In this document: positions 43,066 to 53,317 of the stretch, one piece after another
Position numbering within the stretch: the first letter of the stretch is position 1
Layout: each line of letters begins with the position of its first letter
From: Talaromyces rugulosus
Lineage: Eukaryota; Ascomycota; Eurotiomycetes; Eurotiales; Trichocomaceae
NCBI RefSeq assembly: GCF_013368755.1
Contig: NC_049565.1
Span: forward strand, 3,224,001 to 3,288,000
Length of the DNA: 64,000 bases
Direction: 5' to 3'
The notes under the pieces: generated by a model
Database searches by the model: none
What the model was told of the DNA's origin: nothing
Seen by the model: only the letters and a program-made list of their open reading frames with translations
Program-made: the position numbers and the translations under genes

Positions 43066-43218
43066 AATGACGCCACTAATTCCAATTATTCTTCAAACTG
43101 GTCTGGTGCTGTTCTGAATGCTTCCTCCTCAGGGACCATATTCACTTCTGTTTTAGCTAAGTTCAGCGTGCCCACTCCTAAATCTGCTAATAGCAAGGCC
43201 AGTTCATTATCTATCTAG
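43066..43218 (+). pseudogene. Glutamic peptidase (G1/eqolisin) N-terminal fragment
   Basis: The frame reads NSNYSSNWSGAVLNASS, then FTSVLAKFSVPTPKSANSKA, then stop. This matches the start of the mature domain of fungal aspergilloglutamic-type peptidases (NWAGAVL...FTSV.G.F.VPTP). The rest of the enzyme (catalytic Gln/Glu region) is missing, so it is a gene relic of about 50 codons. Confidence 0.55.
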
Positions 43219-43413
43219 GTTAGTATTAATAAGAATATCTATTAAAATATGATCTTTTAGACTAGTATTAATTTTATAGTTTTTTTTGATAGTTTTATTG
43301 CCTTTGATACTTGGTATAAGTGGTACAGACAAACTCGAAACCTCCTTCAGTGTTTTACACACATCTCTCTTTGTTTTTGCCCCACAGCCCAGGCCGTTGC
43401 CTAACGCTAGTTA

Positions 43414-43687
43414 TGTGACGGCTGAGCCTGAGGCTATCCCCAAGGGTAGGAGCGGCCTCGTGGCCGGATGGGAGGCCTCAGGCAGGAAGGGCATCAACCC
43501 TAACCCGCGGTGCCAGATCTGGGGATAGCCTCACCCCGGGGCCATAAGGGGTCAAGCTGGTTACCTAAGCACACAAGATAAAACCTTCCCGCAGGTCCTG
43601 GTAGTTAGATTCCTTTCCCATGCTTGTTGTTTTAGAGAATCGCACCCCTAGATAGGAATCGAATATCTTTGGAAAAGGCACGTCACA
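43414..43687 (+). repeat. Gypsy 2 5' LTR
   Basis: 274 bp, TGTGACGGCTGAG...GGCACGTCACA. Confidence 0.93.
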
Positions 43688-43689
43688 TT

Positions 43690-43700
43690 ACAACAAGCAT
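43690..43700 (+). promoter_or_regulatory. Gypsy 2 self-priming primer-binding site
   Basis: ACAACAAGCAT is a perfect 11 nt reverse complement of ATGCTTGTTGT at 43620-43630 in the LTR, and lies two bases after the LTR. This is the Tf1/sushi self-priming layout, with predicted RNA 5' end at about 43620. Confidence 0.75.
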
Positions 43701-43908
43701 CGCTACACTTTATCTTTGTCTTTCTCACGACTAGCACAGCCAGCACTCAGCTGCAGTCAGCGCTCTGGTCGGGGGTAGACTTTTCTTTATCTCAACCTCT
43801 TTGTGTTCAGCACGGTCCGTACAGCCACGACAAACGCCTTGTCAGCGCTCTGACCCTGAACCTTCATTTACCTTCATTCGAAACCTGGAAATCTTGTGAG
43901 CCAGCACG

Positions 43909-45117
43909 ATGGCAAGACCAAGTACCGCTGACGGACGTCAGCATGGCGAGAGCGCCAGCAACGACGATGTGGGAGAGCCCAGTCGCCGCTTGACCGTTAA
44001 CCTCGAAGAACTGAAGCTTGGAGATGTTCCTGAGGGACCACTCAATAAGGATGAATTCCTTGAGCTTTGCAGAAGCGACCCTGGAGGCCTGTTTGAAGGT
44101 TTATTCCAACACCTCTCCATGCAGGAGAAACGACTAGAAGAGGCTCTCGCTGAGTCTAGCAACAACGACACAGAGGAAATCGACTCTATGAGAGAGGAGA
44201 TTCAGAACCTCAAGAGCAACCTGGCCGACCATCGCCAGGCCATGTCCGAACTGATCACGGAGCGTGATGCCGCAATCGCCAATACCTCTCCAGCCGGGGG
44301 AGACCACAAGAAGAAGACCACCAAGCTGCCAGATGGCCAGCTGCTATCGGATGGAATCGATCCCAAGTACGAATCATGGGAGATCGACGTCGAGAACAAG
44401 TTGGAAGCCAACGCCGACCATTACCCAACAGCCCTGGCCCGTATGGCGTACGTGAAGGGGATGTGTAAGGGAGAAGCGGCCAACCACTTGCTCCCACGAT
44501 TCCGGAAGGACTCAGCACAACGTTACCAGGATGTCGGTGACATCTTCGAGCATCTGAGAACAATCTACATGGACGAGAACCGCGTGATCAATGCGAAGAT
44601 GGAACTCCGTCGCCTAGCAATGAGAGATTCGAAGTTTCAGATCTTTTTGTCGAAATTCACGCTTCTTGCCCAGGAAGCTGGCCTCGCCCTATCAGAATGG
44701 AAGGAGGAACTCTACCACAAACTCTCGTTCGACATGCAGCGCGCCATGATCAAGGAAAGCACCGACCCAATGGTGTCGTACCAGACCTTTGTACAAGGAT
44801 GCCACACTACTGCCAACCGCCTCGAGCAGATCGCTGAAGGGGAACGACGCGCCCGCAGCCGTGGGATTGGGAGCAGCAAAGGCCACAGCCAGGGAGGCCA
44901 CCAGTCGAATACCTCCGGAGGATCGAAGCCGAAGAATGAAGCCCCTCAACCGCAGCTCTCCTGGGAAGAAAAGAAGAAGCTAATGAGCGAGGACAAGTGC
45001 TTCAATTGCAAACTGAGCGGTCACCGTGCTGACAAGTGCCCCCTCAAGAAGAAGGCTCCGGATCTGAAGGCCTTGGAGGATGACGCAGGCAAGGAGTCGG
45101 AAAACGCCCACGCCTAG
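43909..45117 (+). CDS. gag: Gypsy 2 Gag
   Basis: 402 aa, ATG at 43909, the first in the leader. A coiled-coil segment (about residues 60-120) and a capsid-like region (KLPDGQLLSDGIDPKYESW, MCKGEAANHLLPRF) precede one CCHC knuckle CFNCKLSGHRADKC near the C-terminus. It ends at a TAG preceded by TCGGAAAACGCCCACGCC, a context conserved in Gypsy 1. Confidence 0.9.
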   Translation: MARPSTADGRQHGESASNDDVGEPSRRLTVNLEELKLGDVPEGPLNKDEFLELCRSDPGGLFEGLFQHLSMQEKRLEEALAESSNNDTEEIDSMREEIQNLKSNLADHRQAMSELITERDAAIANTSPAGGDHKKKTTKLPDGQLLSDGIDPKYESWEIDVENKLEANADHYPTALARMAYVKGMCKGEAANHLLPRFRKDSAQRYQDVGDIFEHLRTIYMDENRVINAKMELRRLAMRDSKFQIFLSKFTLLAQEAGLALSEWKEELYHKLSFDMQRAMIKESTDPMVSYQTFVQGCHTTANRLEQIAEGERRARSRGIGSSKGHSQGGHQSNTSGGSKPKNEAPQPQLSWEEKKKLMSEDKCFNCKLSGHRADKCPLKKKAPDLKALEDDAGKESENAHA

Positions 45118-45161
45118 GAGAAGTCTCCTTCTTAGGCGCATCAAGTACGGACAACGAAGCT

Positions 45162-48100
45162 TTGGATCTCTCACAGCTGATGGGGAGAGAGAAGGACAGC
45201 ATGACTGTATCTATTCAGCTAGCTAAGAATGGATATTCAATTTGCACCAAAGCTTTGGCCGATACTGGAGCCAACGGATTTGCCTTTTTAGATGTATTTT
45301 TAGCGGAGAAGCTTGCACGACACTTTCAGACATACACAGTACCCGTTTCTGAACCCTGTGGGGTGAGAGGGTATGATGGGAAGACAGTGGAACCGGTCAC
45401 GCACCTCATGATCTTAACACTGGTTGTTGATGGCCGGATGCAGCGGCATCTACCCTTTCTCTTAGTGCGACTAGGCCGTCACGATGTCATTTTGGGTCGT
45501 ATGTGGCTGGAGAAGTACAATGTGTTGGTGGATTGCAGAAACCGTCGCCTTTTATGGCCGGAGGATGTGTCTCTCAAAGATCAAATGGAGAGAGAGCAGT
45601 TCATCCGCATGCCAAAGACAATACTAAGGAGAAATGGACCAGTCAATCTCGAGCACCAAGCTGATATGGAGCGCCGAGATCGGTTGATGGAAGAACCTGT
45701 CCCACTCCTACAACCAGAACCCCAAAGGAAAGCGCCTGCAGTTACAGGAAGAACGCAAAGGACGCAATCAAGGATGGAACTGCAGAAAATGGAGAAAGCC
45801 TTACGATCAGAGAACGCCACAGGACCCTTTGGCAGTACCAAGGAAGCGTCACCAGTTGTCAGTCCGACGAGAAACCCACATCGCCAACGCTCAGAAAGAA
45901 GGACGTATGGAATGGACATAGCAATCATCGGAGCTGCCGGATTCCATCGTTGTGTGAAAAGCAAGACTACAGATGTCTTCATGACTAGTCTTTGCGAGAT
46001 AGAGCAGGCGCTGGAAACTGAGAAGGAAAGAACGGCCAAGTCGACTGAAAGCGAGGAGATCAAGCAGCAGCTGCCGGATCAGTATCGCGAGTTCGCCGAC
46101 GTCTTCTCGAAGATCCGCTCAGACGAGTTGCCAGTTCACCAGAAGTATGACCACAAGATCGAGTTGAATCAGGACCTAGAGTTGGGTTATAGTCCTTTAT
46201 ATCGAATGTCAGAGGAACAGCTCCAAGCAGCCCGAGACTATATTATTGATAACCTGGATAAAGGATTTATCGTCCCTAGCAATGCACCATTCGCGTCTCC
46301 AATCCTCATGGCCAAGAAAGCCGATGGCGGATTCCGCTTCTGTGTTGATTACCGCAAGCTGAACGCTTTGACCAGAAAGGACCGATATCCACTGCCACTC
46401 ATCGAGGAAGTCTTTGAGCGCTTGAGTAAGGCAAAGATCTTCACTAAGCTGGACATTAGGCAGGGGTTCCACCGAATCCGAATGCACCCAGACTCCACAG
46501 ATCTGACCACCTTCCGTTGTCGGTATGGCACTTTTAAGTATGAGGTAATGCCGTTTGGCCTCACCAATGGACCAGCGACGTTTCAACGACTGATCAACGA
46601 TATCTTCATGGACTACCTTGACCAGTTCGTGATTGCGTTCATCGACGATCTATTGATATACAGCGAGAACGAGCTAGAGCATGAGATGCATGTGCGACAG
46701 GTGTTGGAGAGACTCCGAGAGGCAGGACTGCAAGCCAGTATCAAAAAATGCGAGTTCCATGTCACATCGACCAAGTATCTGGGCTTTATCATTACCTCAG
46801 AGGGGATAGAGGTCGACCCAGCAAAGATTGAGGTTATCCTTTCCTGGAAGACGCCAATGACAGTTTTGGGAGTACAGTCATTCCTTGGTTTCTGCAACTT
46901 CTATCGGAAGTTCATAAAGGCCTACAGCCGAACTGCAAGGCCATTGCATTACCTCACTCGAACTGACGTTCCATTTATATGGAGTAAGGAGTGCGAAGAA
47001 GCATTTGAAAGTCTGAAAAAGAAATTATCGGAAGCCCCGGTGCTAGCCCATTACGACCCCAATCGCCAAACCCGCGTGGAAACGGACGCGTCAGACGGAG
47101 TAGTGGCCGCAGTCCTATCTCAACTGTGTGAGGATGAGGAATGGCATCCGGTCGCGTACTACTCCGCATCGATGACCCCAGCCGAGCATAATTACGACAT
47201 CCATGACAAGGAACTACTGGCAGTAATAAAGGCTCTGAGGGAATGGAAGTCCGAATTGGTCGGACTGAGAGGACAGGAGTCCTTTGATGTCCTATCGGAT
47301 CACCGGGCTCTTGAGTACTTTATGACTACCAAAGCTCTGAACGCCCGACAAGCCCGATGGTGCGAGTTCTTGGAGGAATACCACTTTGTACTCAGATACC
47401 GACCAGGAAAAGCGAATGTATTGGCGGACACCCTCACCCGGAGAGAAGATGAAAAGGCGAAAAACCTCGACCACCGGAACCGAACGCTACTGCCGCGGCA
47501 TAAAATCGACGATAAGATCGCACTTGAGATGGCATATGCAGAACTGGTCACCCTAACTGCAGAGGATGATATTGTCACCAAGGTGTTGGCGGCCAACGAG
47601 GAATATGTGGCCGAGAAAGGTGCCGAAGTCTTACTCTCAGGGAAAGGGGAGAGCCATAGGGTGATTGAAGGACGACTTTTCTTTAATGAACGACTCTATG
47701 TTCCCAAGAAGGACGATTTACGAGCACGACTGCTAGACGAAGTACATCGACAACCCGCAACAGCGCACCCAGGACGTACAAAGATGCTGAAGCTAGTCCG
47801 AGAACGGTTCTACTGGGAGGCATGGAGCAATGATGTGAACCGGTATGTGGACAATTGCAAGACATGCAAGAGGACGAACACGCGCAGGGACAGGGCCCCT
47901 GGACTCCTCCAACCGTTACCTATCCCAGTACGACCTTGGCAGCATTTGTCGATGGACTTCATGGAGCTGCCCCAGGACAAACGGGGATTCGATAACGTTT
48001 TTGTCACCGTCGACCGCTTGACCAAAAGACCGGTCTCCATACCGTGCCACAAGGGGGTGACAGCTAGAGACATGGCAAAGTTATGGATTCGGTATATCTT

Positions 48101-49106
48101 CCCGTGGACAGGCCTGCCAGACAGCATTGTATCAGACCGAGGAGGCCAGTTCATCTCTGAGTTCTGGGGAGAGGCGTGCCGAATCCTTCACATCAAGGTA
48201 AAGCTGTCGACAGCACGGCATGCCCAGACAGATGGACAAACAGAGATAGCGAATCAGTATCTTCAGCAGCGGCTGCGGCCATATGTTAACTTTGCAATGG
48301 ACGACTGGTCGGAGTACCTACCAATCATCGACTTTGCAGCTGCGTCACTGCCACAGGAATCTACAGGGATGTCCCCATTTGAGATAGAAAAAGGTTATGC
48401 TCCTCGGATGTCGTTTGATTGGGCGCCACCAACGCCGCCTAGAAGCTACACACTGAACGAGAAGGAAGCCCGAGCATGGGTACAGCGTTTAGAGCGCATA
48501 TGGGACCACGCCCGCAATAATATTGCGGAAGCACAAGGCAGACAGCAACGGCAAGCGAACAAGCGCAGACGGGAGATAGACTTCGGAGTTGGTGACCACG
48601 TCTACGTCAGTAACGAAGGATGGGATACAGGACGACCAGGCAGGAAGCTGGGCCATCAGTCCGAAGGGCCATACAAGATACTGCGTAAGATAGGACATGC
48701 CTTTGAATTGGATTTGCCGCAGGGCGTACGAGTGCACCGTATCTTTTCCCCGGACAAGCTCCGCCGCGCCGCTTCGACCGAGCCCCTCGCTGGTCAACTG
48801 GAGGAGGAATGTCCTGAGCTCCAGGTCAACGGAAATTCGGAATGGGAAGTCGACAGGATCCTGGACTCCCGGATGCGCTGGAAGAAGCTGTGCTATCGAG
48901 TAAGCTGGCTAGGCAGGGACCCAGATCCAGTATGGTATCCAGCAGGGTACTTTTCGAACGCTCCACTGGCGCTGAAATCGTTCCATGATGCCAACCCCGA
49001 GAAGCCAGGTCCGCCGCGCCGGTTGGATGCGTGGATGAAAGCCATGGAGGAGGATCGATTTGTTGAAGAGCATGCAGATGATGACAGACCGGCAACCAAC
49101 GCTTGA
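45162..49106 (+). CDS. pol: Gypsy 2 Pol (PR-RT-RNaseH-IN-chromodomain)
   Basis: About 1314 aa from the first TTG; the frame is open across the gag stop, in -1 relation to gag. Protease DTGANGFAFLD; reverse transcriptase LDIRQGFHRIRM and FIDDLLIYS; RNase H VETDASDGVVAAVL; integrase zinc finger (HRQPATAHPGRTK ... CKTCKR) and core (SMDFM, SDRGGQF, TDGQTEIANQYL). The chromodomain (EWEVDRILDSRMRWKK, CYRVSWLG) lies at the C-terminus. No stop or frameshift. About two-thirds of residues match Gypsy 1 Pol by eye. Confidence 0.93.
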   Translation: MDLSQLMGREKDSMTVSIQLAKNGYSICTKALADTGANGFAFLDVFLAEKLARHFQTYTVPVSEPCGVRGYDGKTVEPVTHLMILTLVVDGRMQRHLPFLLVRLGRHDVILGRMWLEKYNVLVDCRNRRLLWPEDVSLKDQMEREQFIRMPKTILRRNGPVNLEHQADMERRDRLMEEPVPLLQPEPQRKAPAVTGRTQRTQSRMELQKMEKALRSENATGPFGSTKEASPVVSPTRNPHRQRSERRTYGMDIAIIGAAGFHRCVKSKTTDVFMTSLCEIEQALETEKERTAKSTESEEIKQQLPDQYREFADVFSKIRSDELPVHQKYDHKIELNQDLELGYSPLYRMSEEQLQAARDYIIDNLDKGFIVPSNAPFASPILMAKKADGGFRFCVDYRKLNALTRKDRYPLPLIEEVFERLSKAKIFTKLDIRQGFHRIRMHPDSTDLTTFRCRYGTFKYEVMPFGLTNGPATFQRLINDIFMDYLDQFVIAFIDDLLIYSENELEHEMHVRQVLERLREAGLQASIKKCEFHVTSTKYLGFIITSEGIEVDPAKIEVILSWKTPMTVLGVQSFLGFCNFYRKFIKAYSRTARPLHYLTRTDVPFIWSKECEEAFESLKKKLSEAPVLAHYDPNRQTRVETDASDGVVAAVLSQLCEDEEWHPVAYYSASMTPAEHNYDIHDKELLAVIKALREWKSELVGLRGQESFDVLSDHRALEYFMTTKALNARQARWCEFLEEYHFVLRYRPGKANVLADTLTRREDEKAKNLDHRNRTLLPRHKIDDKIALEMAYAELVTLTAEDDIVTKVLAANEEYVAEKGAEVLLSGKGESHRVIEGRLFFNERLYVPKKDDLRARLLDEVHRQPATAHPGRTKMLKLVRERFYWEAWSNDVNRYVDNCKTCKRTNTRRDRAPGLLQPLPIPVRPWQHLSMDFMELPQDKRGFDNVFVTVDRLTKRPVSIPCHKGVTARDMAKLWIRYIFPWTGLPDSIVSDRGGQFISEFWGEACRILHIKVKLSTARHAQTDGQTEIANQYLQQRLRPYVNFAMDDWSEYLPIIDFAAASLPQESTGMSPFEIEKGYAPRMSFDWAPPTPPRSYTLNEKEARAWVQRLERIWDHARNNIAEAQGRQQRQANKRRREIDFGVGDHVYVSNEGWDTGRPGRKLGHQSEGPYKILRKIGHAFELDLPQGVRVHRIFSPDKLRRAASTEPLAGQLEEECPELQVNGNSEWEVDRILDSRMRWKKLCYRVSWLGRDPDPVWYPAGYFSNAPLALKSFHDANPEKPGPPRRLDAWMKAMEEDRFVEEHADDDRPATNA

Positions 49107-49134
49107 GGGCAAGCGTTTCCGAAGGGGGGGGTGA

Positions 49135-49408
49135 TGTGACGGCTGAGCCTGAGGCTATCCCCAAGGGTAGGAGCGGCCTCGTGGCCGGATGGGAGGCCTC
49201 AGGCAGGAAGGGCATCAACCCTAACCCGCGGTGCCAGATCTGGGGATAGCCTCACCCCGGGGCCATAAGGGGTCAAGCTGGTTACCTAAGCACACAAGAT
49301 AAAACCTTCCCGCAGGTCCTGGTAGTTAGATTCCTTTCCCATGCTTGTTGTTTTAGAGAATCGCACCCCTAGATAGGAATCGAATATCTTTGGAAAAGGC
49401 ACGTCACA
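49135..49408 (+). repeat. Gypsy 2 3' LTR
   Basis: 274 bp, apparently identical to the 5' LTR. Confidence 0.93.
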
Positions 49409-49633
49409 GTTAAATAAACATTAGCTTAGTATCTTTCCCGTTACTGTAATACTAGCTATCAAGTTCTAATAAGATAGTAATAACTAAATTTAGCTAAATA
49501 TTACATATAAAAGTCGTATTATAAAATACCACTCTAGTCATGTTTAACATAGCTTCAGGCAACAGCCTAGGCTGTGGGGCAAAAACAAAGAGAGATGTGT
49601 GTAAAACACTGAAGGAGGTTTCAAATTTCTCTG

Positions 49634-50107
49634 TAGCTATAAATGAAGATTAAAGTTCTCTATTTTCCTACACCAAACTATCGCCACATTAGTACATGTG
49701 CAGTAAAACACTTCAAAGTATATTAAACACTAGAGATATATTCTTTAAAGTTTTAAACACTGTGTAAACTGAATTTGGTTTAAAAAAATAAAGAGCAATA
49801 ATAACAAATATAATTAGAAAGTACGCATGGGACTGTATCGCTAGTCCTCGTCACATACACGTCAACCAAGCTTGAAAAAAAGTCTTTACAAGCTTACATT
49901 GTTGGAAACCAGCACTTCTTCAGATGTATAAATGCTACACTTCCTGCTATATGGCGAAGCTTTCTTGATTAATTACTCAATCCAGTTTCCTAGGACATCT
50001 CTCAGAAGCCTATTCCTGGATTCGTTTCCAACACATATTTTTATTAGTTCTTGTGTATGCTGTCCTCACCAGACGCCAAAGTACAGTAAAAACACCTTAC
50101 CTTTACA
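49634..50107. other. Intergenic region
   Basis: No coding region recognised; promoter side of the hypothetical gene at 50108. Confidence 0.4.
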
Positions 50108-50758
50108 ATGGTACGGTATATTCTCAGGCAAATTTGGGACTACATTCGGTCGTACCTTGATGGACACCATGCACTATGGAGTTCCATTTTCAAGGATGAT
50201 AAATGGCTTCGAAAAATGATCCAGATGAAGGGAAACCCTTTTCTTTTCGGCCCGAAACTTGATAAAATCGGGTTGCTAAAACAACATCAGAAACCAATTT
50301 ATATAACGATTCATTGTGGCGATAAAACAACCAATCCTGATTACGATTTTAGACTGTTCAGGGAATCATTACAGAAACATGAATATAACGAATCTACAAA
50401 GGAGATCACATTCTGTAAAGATATCATACTCAACGTTTCAGAAATCGAATGTCCGGAAGGTCCCCTACAACTGGATAGTGAATGGCTAGTACGACTCTTT
50501 TCTAAATATAATAGCCGGGCTATTTCGCAGTACTCCTTTTACGACAGGAACAAGATCTCTGCGCTCCTCCCATCTCATATAATTGCTGTAGGTGGGCCAC
50601 CGTACGATGCAGAAATTCTTAAATATGGCTACGCTATCACCATTCCTTGCGGCAAAGAAACAAGACATGTTTTTTTTCAAAGTCTACAGGAACCGCCCGC
50701 TATAGAGTTTGATTCTGACAGGTCAGGCCGAGTTCTATGGATGACAGTCCGGCAATAA
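50108..50758 (+). CDS. Hypothetical protein
   Basis: 216 aa single-exon frame, ATG at 50108 (MVRYILRQIWDYIRSYLDG). Mixed hydrophobic/charged composition without obvious signal peptide, helix bundle or repeat. Phrases such as KPIYITIHCGDKTTNPDYDF and HIIAVGGPPYDAEILKYGYA suggest a folded globular protein. I do not recognise the family. A MITE lies 72 bp downstream and may provide its 3' end. Coding status rests on length and composition. Confidence 0.5.
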   Translation: MVRYILRQIWDYIRSYLDGHHALWSSIFKDDKWLRKMIQMKGNPFLFGPKLDKIGLLKQHQKPIYITIHCGDKTTNPDYDFRLFRESLQKHEYNESTKEITFCKDIILNVSEIECPEGPLQLDSEWLVRLFSKYNSRAISQYSFYDRNKISALLPSHIIAVGGPPYDAEILKYGYAITIPCGKETRHVFFQSLQEPPAIEFDSDRSGRVLWMTVRQ

Positions 50759-50830
50759 GTACTAGCTTCGTGCCGCTATTGAGCAAGCCAATAAAGCACT
50801 TCATGAAAGCTGAACTAGCAGAGAACTGTA

Positions 50831-51059
50831 CAGGCAGATTCGAAACTTGGTTAACCTTGTTTACACACTCTCTGTTGAATTTTACCCCACTGTGGAGGTA
50901 TTTCTGCCTTATATTGGTGTGATATTTGTTAATTTAGTATATGTTGATATGCTATATACTAACTCTATCTTTACTAGCACAAGGCAACAACATCTCCACG
51001 GTGGGGCAGAATTTAAGAGAGAGTGTGTAAACATGGTGAAGGTAGTTTGAATTTGCCTG
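50831..51059. mobile_element. MITE, 229 bp, long TIRs
   Basis: TIRs of about 75-80 bp (CAGGC(A/G)(A/G)ATTC(G/A)AAAC..., TTTACACACTCTCT, GCCCCAC(C/T)GTGGAG) flanked by TA (50829-50830, 51060-51061). No coding capacity. Confidence 0.85.
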
Positions 51060-51344
51060 TACTCTGAAGGTGCAAACTACTGTATTATTTGTGGTTATAT
51101 GGTTCAGTAGAGGATTGTACAAGTAATTATAGTTTTTTTAAAATAAGTAAATGGCAATGCTTTGGTATATGTACTGATCTATATGTTGCTCGCTAACTAC
51201 TTACCGTGAAGTTTATATCCCCTGTCGCATCCTTCGCCGGATATTCCCCTTCTTTCTGGGATGTTGTAATACTTAAATTTCCTTCCAGGGCGGTGGGGTA
51301 TATAGTCTTCTCACTTGTTTTACGTAGCTGCTAATTGGTTTTGT

Positions 51345-51603
51345 TCTTATGAGTGCCACCGGGGAAAAGATAAGGTAGGTCATCTGATTTATTAATGATT
51401 TATAATGACTTTGTCCATATCAACAAGAATTAAACACTCATTGGTCACAAGAAACTGAACAGTTTACCTTTAAACATAAGATGCCAAAACCCATAAGATA
51501 ATCAATACTGGAAAGTGAATAAATATTGGATGGGTTGATATATCAATATTGTAATAAATCTCCCTAAAATAGCAAATACTTCGGGCTCGCTGATACATCC
51601 CTT
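51345..51603 (+). repeat. Inverted repeat arm A
   Basis: About 250 bp, roughly 85% identical by eye to the reverse complement of 58276-58805 (which carries an extra 270 bp). Shared phrases include AAACACTCATTGGTCA, CTAAAATAGCAAATACTTC and GGGCTCGCTGATACATCC. Confidence 0.8.
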
Positions 51604-51639
51604 GCTGACCCCTAAGCTCGATAAATGCCACAGTCAGTT

Positions 51640-51713
51640 TTGAGACTAATTGAAAAAGAGAGTGTGTGAATGAGATGAAGGCAGTTTCGAATCTGACTGT
51701 AGTTTGTTGTCTA
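51640..51713. repeat. Orphan right end of MITE family
   Basis: AAAGAGAGTGTGTGAAT...GAAGGCAGTTTCGAATCTGACTG followed by TA; no matching left end nearby. Confidence 0.5.
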
Positions 51714-52032
51714 GCCAAGTCAAATAAATTCTTACTAAACAAAGATGTAAACACCTTTTGACTGTTATAGAATTGATTAAACTGCGTTACGATCGTATCC
51801 GCTATATCAATTTGTGTATTTTGTACCCGCATGTACATTTTAGTTACTCTAATACTTATGAACACCCCAGTACTATGAAATTGGGCCATGCATGTAGTTG
51901 AGGACAAGCTGATCTTAGTCTTTACTAGGGTATGGGGCATCTTGGGTAAATCCCTTACATATAAAGTCATGCTACATGGTGGTTTCCTCTGTATTTACAG
52001 TATCACGAGTTCCGATATTTATTAGCCTGGAG

Positions 52033-52470
52033 ATGTCAAGACAAACAGCTCCACAGGAGCTTATAAAGGCTATTGAGAACAACCGCCAATCTACAGTTCA
52101 AAAGTATTTAGATGACGGGATTGATCCAAATATTCGCAATGACAAAGATCCTTGGAAACAAGGGCGGCAATTACTGATATTCGCCGCTATTAATGGGCAT
52201 GTAGACCTTATCAAACTTCTTCTCAGTTATGGTGCAGAAGTTGACGGGACGGATTTTCATGGCCGAACTGCATTATCCTGGGCATCGGAATATTGTCAGT
52301 ACTGGGCAGTGAAGGCACTGGTTGAGCATGGAGCGGATGTCAACACTGAAGATGAAGAGCGGACAACACCTCTGACGTGGCTAAATGAGGCGGGTGGTGG
52401 AGAAAATATAAACGAGATACGCGAGTATCTTGTACACAAGGGTGCCAAGGCGGAATTATACCATGAATGA
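52033..52470 (+). CDS. Short ankyrin-repeat protein
   Basis: 145 aa from ATG 52033 (MSRQTAPQELIKAIENNR); the frame extends 19 codons upstream but without good context. Three to four ankyrin repeats are visible: QLLIFAAINGHVDLIKLLLSYGAEVD, GRTALSWASEYCQYWAVKALVEHGADVN and TTPLTWLNEAG...IREYLVHKGAKAE. It probably acts as a protein-binding scaffold; no other domain. It may be a free-standing relic of a larger ankyrin receptor. Confidence 0.65.
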   Translation: MSRQTAPQELIKAIENNRQSTVQKYLDDGIDPNIRNDKDPWKQGRQLLIFAAINGHVDLIKLLLSYGAEVDGTDFHGRTALSWASEYCQYWAVKALVEHGADVNTEDEERTTPLTWLNEAGGGENINEIREYLVHKGAKAELYHE

Positions 52471-52646
52471 TATATTCTTCAGCATGAAGGTAATAATGTG
52501 ACGTCCTAATTGCGGTTGCCAAGGGGGTATGATGAGCACTGTTGCGTCATTTTAAACAGAAATATTCCGGTCTCTTTATAAAATAATCTTTCAGTAGTTA
52601 TGGCATAGTCCAGGAGATTCAACTACCTCCCATCTTCTGTTCCTTA

Positions 52647-52867
52647 CAGTCATTCTCGAAATCGGGTTGACCAGTAAACATTAGCGTTGATTGTTACAGG
52701 GCCCCACTGCTAACTCCCTAGTTCATAGTTGAATGAAATTGATTTGTCGCTCTATCTCTATCCATAGTGTATGTCCAATCAAAGTAAATAAATCTACACT
52801 AAGGACTTGGCGGTGGGGCAACCAAATAATCGTTGAATGTCGGTCAAACCGATTTCGAGAATGACTA
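52647..52867. mobile_element. MITE, about 221 bp
   Basis: Inverted ends CAGTCATTCTCGAAATCGG and its inverse near 52850-52867, with the family GCCCCAC block on both sides (52701 and 52813). The left TA flank is at 52645-52646; the right end has a point change in the terminal CTG. Confidence 0.7.
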
Positions 52868-53008
52868 CAATCTGGGCACTGATCGGCTCATCCGACTCCC
52901 ATACGACGAGACTGACTGTGAGAAAATAAGCTGGGGTGCCACCGTACATTGTATAATTGCAATTAGTGCCTTCATTATGTAATATTTGAAGTTATAGTAT
53001 AGATACTG

Positions 53009-53317
53009 CTACGACTGGGATTTCTTTCGCCGGACACCTTTTGGAGGAATTGCGGCAGCAGCAAACTTATCCGACAAAGCAAAGCGAGTGGGATAAGATG
53101 ATGTTTGTTTGTTCGTATTTGGCGACACTACCAATTCAGAAGTGCATCGGCTCATGTTTATATAACTTTTCCGTGTCCTTGAGTGTTGTAAAAAAAAGGT
53201 AGAAAAAGTTCCAGAGGACGATATTGCGTTTGCCCAGACGTTGAGGCTATTGGGAGATACTGTATACATAGGCTTAAAACAAATATAGTTTAGTAGGATG
53301 ACGCTGGCAGAAGTCAT
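53009..53317 (-). CDS. Hypothetical small ORF, doubtful
   Basis: 102 aa, ATG at 53317, Ser/Thr/Lys-rich with basic C-terminus (PPKGVRRKKSQS). No domain recognised. It may be chance. Confidence 0.2.
   Translation of the reverse strand: MTSASVILLNYICFKPMYTVSPNSLNVWANAISSSGTFSTFFLQHSRTRKSYINMSRCTSELVVSPNTNKQTSSYPTRFALSDKFAAAAIPPKGVRRKKSQS

Larger units (their letters stand above)
43414..49408 (+). mobile_element. Gypsy 2: intact chromoviral LTR retrotransposon
   Basis: 6.0 kb with 274 bp LTRs that look identical, a self-complementary primer-binding site, gag, pol with chromodomain, and a polypurine tract GAAGGGGGGGG at 49121-49131. GTTA flanks both sides (43410-43413, 49409-49412; AGTTA if the last LTR base is counted), a target duplication. 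It is inserted in a MITE. A RIP-degraded relative lies at 24050-24815, and a solo LTR at 60474-60739. Confidence 0.94.
43326..49633. mobile_element. MITE (about 313 bp) split by Gypsy 2 insertion
   Basis: Left end 43326-43413 and right end about 49409-49633 form TIRs of about 90 bp (about 85% identical), both flanked by TA (43324-43325, 49634-49635). Shared blocks: GAAACCTCCTTCAGTG, TTTTACACACATCTCTC and TTTTTGCCCCACAGCC. The Gypsy 2 element lies inside it. Same family as 31007-33400, 50831-51059 and 52647-52867. Confidence 0.8.
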
